From positions 1 through 5,377 of the forward strand of contig PBWL01000050.1 in assembly GCA_002727235.1 (NCBI GenBank): a stretch of DNA of 5,377 nt. The letters are read 5' to 3'. The notes beneath the pieces were generated by a model that was not told where the DNA came from, did not search any database, and was given only the letters and a program-made list of their open reading frames with translations. This DNA is from Acidimicrobiaceae bacterium (GTDB taxonomy: Bacteria; Actinomycetota; Acidimicrobiia; Acidimicrobiales; Ilumatobacteraceae). Both the position numbers and the translations under genes were made by a program. This document shows, piece after piece, positions 1 through 4,868 of the stretch (position 1 is its first letter; each line of letters starts with the position of its first letter).

Positions 1-2
1 CC

Positions 3-524
3 ACCACCGCACCGGAGGCACCAACCACCACCATTGCAGCAGCACCAACCACCACCGTTGCAGCAGCACCCCCATCGCCGAGCTGCGCAGAGGCCGCAAT
101 CGCAGTTGCAACCTCGTTGCTCGCACCTCACAGCATTCCGGTCCCTGGTTTCACTCACGACCCCTCTGCAGGCCCCCGGGCTTACTACACCGTCGGCGGT
201 GGGATCACTATTCGTGAATGCGTGTCTGACTCCGTTGTCGCCCACGAGCTCGGGCACTACATCCACTTCCTCTCTGTCGGCTCCAGCTGGTCCGCTATGA
301 AGGCTGACTCTTTGAACTTCTGCCTCGGTCAGGACGCAGAGACCGGACGTTGCGAAGGTGGATGGCTTTCCTCAAACGGTAAAAAGTCTGAAGCTAAAGC
401 AGCCCCCGGCGTCGAGCACGCCGCTCACTGCATCGGCAACCAGCTCGGTGTCTCTGGCTCTTACAGCAAGTGCCCAGACTCTGGGCTCATCTCTCTCGCA
501 CAAGCCCGCATCGCCTCCGCCTAA
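3..524 (+). CDS. 3' end of a secreted HExxH (zincin-like) metallopeptidase-type protein
   Basis: The gene enters from outside the window, so its start and any signal peptide are not visible; 173 codons remain, ending in TAA at 522-524. Residues 1-27 of the fragment form a Thr/Pro/Ala linker with two copies of an eight-residue unit (PTTT[IV]AAA). A compact domain follows with six cysteines. It contains AHELGHYIHF with H81, E82 and H85, the zinc-binding HExxH pattern, and 53 residues later GVEHAAHC, whose E138 could be the third ligand as in gluzincins. Known: HExxH alone is found in many zinc peptidases and in some inactive relatives. Inferred: an extracytoplasmic, disulfide-stabilised domain tethered by a flexible linker; the protease activity and substrate are unknown. 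I do not recognise a named family. The next gene follows 12 bases later in the same frame and may be cotranscribed. Confidence that it is coding is high; that it is an active peptidase, moderate. Confidence 0.72.
   Translation, partial: TTAPEAPTTTIAAAPTTTVAAAPPSPSCAEAAIAVATSLLAPHSIPVPGFTHDPSAGPRAYYTVGGGITIRECVSDSVVAHELGHYIHFLSVGSSWSAMKADSLNFCLGQDAETGRCEGGWLSSNGKKSEAKAAPGVEHAAHCIGNQLGVSGSYSKCPDSGLISLAQARIASA
21..68 (+). repeat. Two 24-bp tandem repeats encoding a Pro/Thr/Ala linker
   Basis: Units at 21-44 and 45-68 differ by one base (ATT versus GTT codon). Each encodes eight residues, PTTTIAAA and PTTTVAAA. The array probably continues to the left of the window, since the first bases also encode Thr-Thr-Ala-Pro. 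This is a protein linker, not an intergenic repeat. Confidence 0.8.
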
Positions 525-536
525 CAAGTCTTCGCC

Positions 537-1469
537 ATGACGAAAGCTCTTCCACAACATTCACGAGCTCTGGGTCGATTCCCACTACCAACGCTGGCTG
601 TCACCAACACGCCTCGACGTTTTGCTGAGGGAAACTCATCAGAGCCCTGCGAGTTTCCCCCGCAAGAAACGTATGAACCGAATAGCAAGCGGAGGACGGT
701 TGGATACGGCCGGGCCATCGTCAAGTCTAAAAAGAGTCTCAGGTGGACCTCAGTACTCATCGGCCCACTCCTTACCGCAGCAGCTTTAATCGCCGCAACC
801 GCCACCGTTGGCCGACCTGCTGGCGGGCTTATAGCGTCTACGTCCGGTGCAGTCGCAGCGGCGATCACAATTTTGTTCCCGTGGCCTCAACTTCTTCGGA
901 GCATTCGTTTAAGGACAGCAGCAGGTGTTTCGGGAGCCTCTTGGCTCATGATGTTCTTTGCAATTTCGGGTTGGGCTCTCTACGGCATTGAGCACAGCGA
1001 CCGATATCAGCAGATTAGTTCCGCACTTACGCTTCCCGCAGTTTGTGGTGTCCTCTGTGTAATTCATCGGTCTCGAGGCATTTCTGTCAAACATGCCGGG
1101 TACACGATGGCTGCAACTGGACTTGGAGTTCTTACGGTGGCATTTGGCGGTGGAATCGGATCGGCGATAGTCGTATTTGGAACATCTCTACTAATCGGTT
1201 GCACCGCTCTATCTTCGGTTCTGTCTTCCAGAGTCCCGATCGGATTTTCTGCAGCGAGCCTCAATATCTCTTCGCTTGCACAGGTTGCATGGCTTATGCA
1301 TGCATTTCTCTCGGACAAATGGGTAGTGGCGGTACATGCCGTTGCCGTGATTGTTTTGAACAGTTTCGTTATTTTTTGTGCGAAGCGACAGATGCGCCGA
1401 CGGAGGCGTCGGTCCGGGTTTGAAGACAGATGTCACGTCCACACTTCCAACTTTTTGACGAAGTTCTAA
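537..1469 (+). CDS. PQ-loop repeat (SWEET/MtN3-like) multi-pass membrane protein
   Basis: 310 residues. The hydrophobic part runs from about residue 70 to 282 and holds seven or eight likely transmembrane segments. Repeat 1 has the PQ-loop signature: FPWPQLLRSIRLR (P117, Q118), then GVSGASW (130-136) and a helix ending WALYG (146-150). Repeat 2, about 106 residues later, echoes it as IGFSAASL (235-242) and WLMHAFLSDKW (252-262), but without the PQ pair. The tail is very basic (RQMRRRRRR, 284-292), consistent with a cytoplasmic C terminus. Known: PQ-loop proteins include sugar and amino-acid transporters and some receptors; the substrate here cannot be told. The ATG at 537 is the only in-frame ATG/GTG/TTG before the membrane region, yet it has no recognisable Shine-Dalgarno, and the first 65 residues are of low complexity and contain a perfect inverted repeat in the DNA, so the true N terminus is uncertain. 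A terminator follows the stop closely. Confidence 0.75.
   Translation: MTKALPQHSRALGRFPLPTLAVTNTPRRFAEGNSSEPCEFPPQETYEPNSKRRTVGYGRAIVKSKKSLRWTSVLIGPLLTAAALIAATATVGRPAGGLIASTSGAVAAAITILFPWPQLLRSIRLRTAAGVSGASWLMMFFAISGWALYGIEHSDRYQQISSALTLPAVCGVLCVIHRSRGISVKHAGYTMAATGLGVLTVAFGGGIGSAIVVFGTSLLIGCTALSSVLSSRVPIGFSAASLNISSLAQVAWLMHAFLSDKWVVAVHAVAVIVLNSFVIFCAKRQMRRRRRRSGFEDRCHVHTSNFLTKF
629..659 (+). repeat. Perfect 9-bp inverted repeat (hairpin) near the 5' end of the PQ-loop ORF
   Basis: GGGAAACTC at 629-637 is exactly complementary to GAGTTTCCC at 651-659, with a 13-base loop. No T tract follows, so it is not a standard intrinsic terminator. It lies about 105 bases after the stop of the upstream peptidase-like gene and inside the doubtful N-terminal part of the next ORF. 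It could be a transcript-stabilising or attenuating hairpin, or a dyad operator. Confidence 0.55.
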
Positions 1470-1481
1470 ATCATCCCCTTT

Positions 1482-1539
1482 AAGAGTTGGGGCGGGTCGC
1501 TTTACACAGGGCGACTCGCCTACTCTTCTTTCACTTTTT
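1482..1539 (+). terminator. Intrinsic terminator after the PQ-loop gene
   Basis: The inner stem GGCGGGTCGC (1491-1500) pairs with GCGACTCGCC (1511-1520), with a single G-T wobble and a 10-base loop. An outer stem AAGAGT (1482-1487) pairs with ACTCTT (1522-1527). A pyrimidine and T-rich run (1528-1539, ending TTTTT) follows on the plus strand. It starts 12 bases after the stop at 1469. The stem could also stop leftward transcripts from the minus-strand genes, although the T-rich flank favours the plus direction. Confidence 0.88.
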
Positions 1540-1627
1540 AGTCAGGTTCGTCCCGTGCGTCTCGTGTGCGCAGCGATAGCGAATCCTCCTCCGACCACAC
1601 TGCTTATGACAGCCAACGTCAAAAGTC

Positions 1628-1879
1628 TCAGTTTTCACGGCGCCGCACTGCGGCAGCGATTCCGAATCCAGAGATAAAGAACAAGCCGCTAAGGAGCACG
1701 CTGCCAACTGCAAGAGCGATGAACGGTGCGGGGTTATCGATGCCTGTTGCTGGAAGCTCAACATCGAGGTCTGGATCGGTTGTGTCTTGAGACCAATTCC
1801 CGTAAATCACGAGGTCAGCGCAGCCAGAGGAAGCTGTCCGCCTGGGAGAGCTTCGTTCAGTTTCCCAAGGAGCGATCAA
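1628..1879 (-). CDS. Out-of-frame C-terminal LPATG cell-wall anchor of the CotH-like protein (frameshifted segment)
   Basis: This minus-strand frame overlaps the end of the CotH-like gene and lies +1 to it. It encodes about 40 residues of linker, then ELPATGIDNPAPF (LPATG at plus-strand 1742-1756), a hydrophobic helix (about 20 residues) and a basic tail AAVRRREN: a complete sortase sorting signal. The only upstream start is TTG at 1879, with no Shine-Dalgarno and no signal peptide, so it makes little sense as a separate gene. Deleting one base in the GGGAAA run (complement of 1861-1866) would join it to the CotH frame and give one protein of about 541 residues. I read it as the displaced C terminus of that gene: a sequencing error, a recent mutation or, less likely, programmed +1 shifting. 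The anchor is well conserved in form, with no internal stop, so any loss is recent. Confidence 0.75.
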   Translation of the reverse strand: MIAPWETERSSPRRTASSGCADLVIYGNWSQDTTDPDLDVELPATGIDNPAPFIALAVGSVLLSGLFFISGFGIAAAVRRREN

Positions 1880-3254
1880 TCCATGCCGTTCGCTGTTGCA
1901 GCCAAGACCTTAAATACGCCACCTCGTCGGCATAAGTTGTCCTACTTTCAGCACCAACATCATTAGGCCAGATCACTTCTCCGAGAAGGGGCCACCGCTC
2001 AAAGTTTCTCTCTACAGCAGGCGCAATAGTTTTCACGGCCTCGTCAATACGCGCATCAATTTCGTCATCTGACCACGGCCCCTCTCTATGCATTCGCCAG
2101 CGTTGTTCGCGCATTTCCCGGAATGTTTTGCTCTCGAGTAAAGCTTCGTACCAACAGAAACCATGCGGATTGTCCGCTGGGAACTCAGGGTTCTCGTAGT
2201 GCCAGCCTTCAGGCCTCCACGCCTCAAAGTATGAGGCGTTTCCGAGAGCGCCGTTGTAATCCCATACGGGGCCCATCCCGAGCACATCATTCTCGGACAA
2301 TGTGATCCATGTGCTCAGCACGTATCCGTCCACATTTCGACCGATCTCAACTAACAACATGTGATCGATAAAACTCTCAAGATCAATAGAACTGAAATCG
2401 CCATCGAGAATTTCGGCTTCAATCGAATCTAAGCGATCGACCACTCCCGAAATGTCATCGGACCACTCAACCTTCAGGTCGTCTCGGCAGAGTGCTGTCT
2501 GCACAAAATTTTCTCCGCCTTCGACCCAGTCGCGCTTCAGCAGAGCAGCTCCCTCCGGCAGCGCCACACGGTTATCGTCACGTTTGATCTTTTCCATCAA
2601 CACGTAAACACCTCGGTACTCACCATTGATCTCTAGCTCAACGAATCGCGTGCGCGCTGCATACCGACCAATACCATTGCTCAACGTATAGATCAGATGA
2701 TTTCGGATCAGCGTCTTATCTGAAAATGGCCCCTGCAATATCCAATCCTCTTCGGCGGGTAGGCCAAGTAGCGGTACATCTAGGTCCTCATCATTCGCGT
2801 TCCAGGTCTCGAGGGCGAACGATTTTTTATCGAAATCTCGGGATGTGTTTCCGCGGACATGGATCCCTGCACGCCCCTCATGAACAACTTCGCCAGTCAG
2901 AAACACCTCCATCGAGGCAGGTCTCCACTCACGCTCATACGGAACCTCATCCGGGTTCACCCCATCATCCATCTCGATTGAGATCTGGGCGATGGGAAGA
3001 GGAGCATACGAGGACCCGGTGTACTGATCGGAGACGACAGACCCACCGCTAAAACCTTCCTGTGTTACTTCGATTTTGGAATCTGCTCCGTCCCCTAACA
3101 CTTCAGATGCTCCATCACTCACCTGATGTTGGCCAGAGTGTGCGGTTTGATCTTCGTAAAGTCCGGTAGACGAGTTACTTGAGTCAGCACACGCAGTGAA
3201 TCCAACTACCAGGCCAACAAGCGCAAGAGCGCAGAACGCTATTGGTCTTGGCAT
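1857..3254 (-). CDS. Secreted CotH-like protein kinase (CotH family)
   Basis: 465 residues. Residues 1-22 form a signal peptide ending GFTAC: C22 may be a lipoprotein cysteine, although ACA-DSS also fits signal peptidase I. A low-complexity Ser/Asp/Gly-rich stretch follows to about 85. The CotH domain covers about 88-462: HVRGNTSRDFDKKSFALE (K143/K144, the probable ATP-binding Lys region), LLGLPAEEDWILQGPFSDK, IRNHLIY (183-189), NGEYRGVYVLMEKI (E221), IGRNVDGY (304-311) and VWDYNGALGN with metal-binding D332 (N334 replaces the second Asp of the usual WDxD pattern). It ends YLRSWLQQRTAWIDRSLG, typical of the domain's end. Known: Bacillus CotH is an atypical kinase phosphorylating Ser-rich coat proteins; many bacterial homologues are secreted and unassigned. 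The LPATG anchor follows in another frame (1628-1879). It lies downstream of the thioester protein on the same strand. No good Shine-Dalgarno is seen: AAGGG touches the ATG. Confidence 0.85.
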   Translation of the reverse strand: MPRPIAFCALALVGLVVGFTACADSSNSSTGLYEDQTAHSGQHQVSDGASEVLGDGADSKIEVTQEGFSGGSVVSDQYTGSSYAPLPIAQISIEMDDGVNPDEVPYEREWRPASMEVFLTGEVVHEGRAGIHVRGNTSRDFDKKSFALETWNANDEDLDVPLLGLPAEEDWILQGPFSDKTLIRNHLIYTLSNGIGRYAARTRFVELEINGEYRGVYVLMEKIKRDDNRVALPEGAALLKRDWVEGGENFVQTALCRDDLKVEWSDDISGVVDRLDSIEAEILDGDFSSIDLESFIDHMLLVEIGRNVDGYVLSTWITLSENDVLGMGPVWDYNGALGNASYFEAWRPEGWHYENPEFPADNPHGFCWYEALLESKTFREMREQRWRMHREGPWSDDEIDARIDEAVKTIAPAVERNFERWPLLGEVIWPNDVGAESRTTYADEVAYLRSWLQQRTAWIDRSLGN

Positions 3255-3403
3255 CCCTTGACTTTACTTTAGGAAGCAAGCACATAATCCGCGCAAAATT
3301 TCCGGTTTAAGGAAAAGGTAACTAATGAAAGCTCAAGTACCGGCAAGGTAAGCACATTGTTCTTCCTCGAAAACCAATCTTGTCCCATGAGTGACCGATG
3401 AAC

Positions 3404-3508
3404 GGCGGCGGTAACCAACTCAAAAGTGTTTGCGCATGATGCTTGTGCTCGGACTCTAACTTCACCAAAACACTGGCAAAATGACATTTGAGTTGAGTTG
3501 CCGCAGCC
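3404..3508. repeat. Long imperfect inverted repeat in the gap between the two surface-protein genes
   Basis: The 289-base gap 3255-3543 has no ORF I believe. Within it, the arm at 3404-3424 pairs with 3487-3508 over about 20 base pairs, with one mismatch, one wobble and one bulge; the best block is CAACTCAAA against TTTGAGTTG. A second nested pairing joins GTGTTT (3426-3431) to AAACAC (3468-3473). In the leftward transcript it would fold about 60 bases downstream of the thioester gene's stop and about 150 bases upstream of the CotH-like start. There is no T tract, so it is not a standard terminator. Roles such as mRNA processing or a mobile-element remnant are open. Confidence 0.5.
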
Positions 3509-3543
3509 AATAGGTGCTTGTCTTACCGTCTTCTGGCGACGCC

Positions 3544-4692
3544 TTACTGCGACCTTCGTGGCTCCGAGCGTCGGGCGCCCGTTACAAGCAGTACACCGCT
3601 ACCGATCAGGATCGCACCAAAGAAAAGCCAATTTGTCTTCGAAGAAACACCCGTCGCAGGGAGAAATTCAGGTCCGGTCGTAGTCGTCGTCTGAGCAACA
3701 GTCGTAGTCGTCGTCTGAGCAGCAGTCGTAGTCGTCGTCGGAGCAACAGTCGTAGTCGTCGTCGGAGCAACAGTCGTAGTCGTCGTCGGGTCTGGAGTGT
3801 CAGCGGGACGGTTCACAGAGAGCTCTACCCCGACGGTACTCACGAGAAGATCCTGCGAATTTGAAGGCCGTGTTTCAAACGACAAGCCAGGACCTTCAAC
3901 TGATGCTGAGCTGGCGCTGTTCGGCCACGCCGCAAATCCAGAAGAATCCGTCGCCACCTGTCCGCCCACATTGAACAAAATTTCCTCACCTTGAATTGGG
4001 CCATTAATTCCCGAGAGCGTGACCCCAGTCTCACTCGCCGCAAAACTCCAAGGTCCTGCATTCGCCGTAGCTTCGACTGCAAGATCATAAGTTGCCTGAG
4101 TTGCCAAACTCATAACACCTGCGGATCCATTCACATTTGTCGAGAAACCAACACGATTTGATGCCGAAGATGTCCAAGGACTCGGAGTCAAACCATCCCA
4201 CGACAGCGGGTCAGTACCATCAAAAACATCTGGATCGAAACGAGCATCAGAAACCCACGCCCACGCAAGAGCTTGCACAGCGGCTAGTTCGTAACTTGCG
4301 ACTCCGCCTGCCTCGTACAAATCCCTGTCATATCTCCAAGTCAAATAGGAAATGCGACCGTCAATTGTTACTTCACTGTAGGTGTCGAAAGTGCCGACTC
4401 CGACCATTGCACCTGCTTGGATACACCAAGCAAAGACCCTGTCCCCATCAGCTGCCTCCGCGTAAAACGCTCCGATGTACCCGCCGTTTGCTGGGCCTGG
4501 GCAATACTCATTTATACAAGCCTCGACATACCCCCCTTGTACGTACTCCCCCACAATCTGTGCTGGCTCAGATGAAAAATCGATTGTGCCATCCGAGGCG
4601 CTCACAGCGAATCCAAGACCTGCCACACAGATCATCACGATCGCAACAGCAGATCTTTTCCCTGTTTTGTGAATTAACTCTTGCACTCTCAC
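3544..4692 (-). CDS. LPATG-anchored thioester-domain (TQXA-type) surface protein
   Basis: 382 residues from a GTG at 4692; a GTG two codons on (4686) is the better start, since GGGGTGA lies just before it. Residues 1-32 are a signal peptide (basic start, hydrophobic 14-30, AVSA cleavage). Residues 45-150 resemble thioester domains: GYIGAFYAEAADGDRVFAWCI with C90, then ISYLTWRYD (114-122), then ELAAVQALAWAW with Q140. Known: in such domains a Cys and the Gln of a TQxA[IV]W motif form an internal thioester that bonds covalently to host or surface targets. Here the Gln motif is VQALAW, so Q and W spacing is kept but T and A are not. Residues 151-295 look like a beta-rich domain. Then a (TTTTTxAx)n stalk (303-339), LPATG (344-348), a helix and a tail ARRSEPRRSQ. 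Inferred: a cell-wall-attached adhesin, anchored by a sortase outside the window. Thioester assignment is moderate; secretion and anchoring are firm. Confidence 0.82.
   Translation of the reverse strand: MRVQELIHKTGKRSAVAIVMICVAGLGFAVSASDGTIDFSSEPAQIVGEYVQGGYVEACINEYCPGPANGGYIGAFYAEAADGDRVFAWCIQAGAMVGVGTFDTYSEVTIDGRISYLTWRYDRDLYEAGGVASYELAAVQALAWAWVSDARFDPDVFDGTDPLSWDGLTPSPWTSSASNRVGFSTNVNGSAGVMSLATQATYDLAVEATANAGPWSFAASETGVTLSGINGPIQGEEILFNVGGQVATDSSGFAAWPNSASSASVEGPGLSFETRPSNSQDLLVSTVGVELSVNRPADTPDPTTTTTVAPTTTTTVAPTTTTTAAQTTTTTVAQTTTTTGPEFLPATGVSSKTNWLFFGAILIGSGVLLVTGARRSEPRRSQ
3677..3789 (-). repeat. 24-bp tandem repeats encoding the Thr-rich stalk
   Basis: Four full 24-base units (3677-3700, 3701-3724, 3725-3748, 3749-3772) and a partial fifth (3773-3789). 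Units differ by one to three bases. On the minus strand each encodes five Thr plus V/A-A-P/Q. The array lies wholly inside the coding frame; its length may vary between strains by slippage. Confidence 0.9.
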
Positions 4693-4746
4693 CCCGAACT
4701 GGCCCTAGATTTCTAATCCAAGAACTCGATTCTTTTTATTCTAAGT

Positions 4747-4789
4747 GAGTGTCACTCCGGGGGATGCCGGTAACCCAAGTAGGCCCCCG
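4747..4789. promoter_or_regulatory. Palindrome and G/C stem in the divergent promoter region
   Basis: The 176-base region 4693-4868 separates the leftward surface-protein gene from the rightward crotonase gene and must hold both promoters; I cannot assign -35/-10 boxes with confidence. It contains GAGTG-T-CACTC (4747-4757), an 11-base palindrome that could be an operator half-site pair, directly followed by CGGGGG (4758-4763) pairing with CCCCCG (4784-4789) around a 20-base loop. A T-rich stretch (about 4802-4811) lies 12 bases further on, so a weak leader terminator or attenuator for the crotonase gene is possible. Confidence 0.35.
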
Positions 4790-4831
4790 TACCAATCAGA
4801 ATTTTCTTTTATCGCCTGGAGGTAGCGTCTC

Positions 4832-4852
4832 ATGCCGAACCATAGTTCTTAA
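4832..4852 (+). CDS. Six-residue leader ORF (MPNHSS) ahead of the crotonase gene
   Basis: ATG at 4832 is preceded by a strong Shine-Dalgarno, GGAGG at 4818-4822, with nine-base spacing. The frame encodes Met-Pro-Asn-His-Ser-Ser and stops with TAA at 4850-4852. The stop overlaps AAGGGG (4851-4856), the best ribosome site for the crotonase ATG at 4869, in a different frame. This arrangement could couple translation of the main gene to the leader. It is also short enough to be chance. Confidence 0.35.
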   Translation: MPNHSS

Positions 4853-4856
4853 GGGG
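4851..4856 (+). promoter_or_regulatory. Ribosome binding site of the crotonase gene
   Basis: AAGGGG ends 12 bases before the ATG at 4869, slightly further than usual. It is the only purine-rich match near this start and overlaps the stop of the small leader ORF. Confidence 0.5.
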
Positions 4857-4868
4857 AACAGACTTTTC

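Noticed and set aside
1860..1866. GGGAAAC on the minus strand, a classic -1 slippery heptamer in the correct phase, immediately before the CotH stop
   Set aside because: A -1 slip leads to only 17 more codons and a TGA; it does not reach the LPATG frame, which is +1. It would not explain the anchor.
1628..1879. Independent small membrane protein starting at TTG 1879
   Set aside because: No Shine-Dalgarno or signal peptide, and a sorting signal has no use without a secreted N-terminal part.
3269..3487. 72-residue minus-strand ORF in the gap
   Set aside because: No ribosome site, no recognisable domain and ordinary out-of-frame composition; it also covers most of the inverted repeat.
3404..3508. 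Integron attC site, because GTTGAGT in the right arm matches GTTRRRY
   Set aside because: The partner box in the left arm lacks a base, and the match sits inside, not at the ends of, the inverted repeat; no integrase or second site is seen.
3677..3789. Regular 24-bp repeats as a CRISPR array
   Set aside because: The units are contiguous without spacers and lie in frame inside a gene.
3514..3864. Plus-strand ORF rich in Ser-Arg repeats
   Set aside because: It is the opposite-strand shadow of the Thr-rich stalk; the minus frame has a signal peptide and LPATG.
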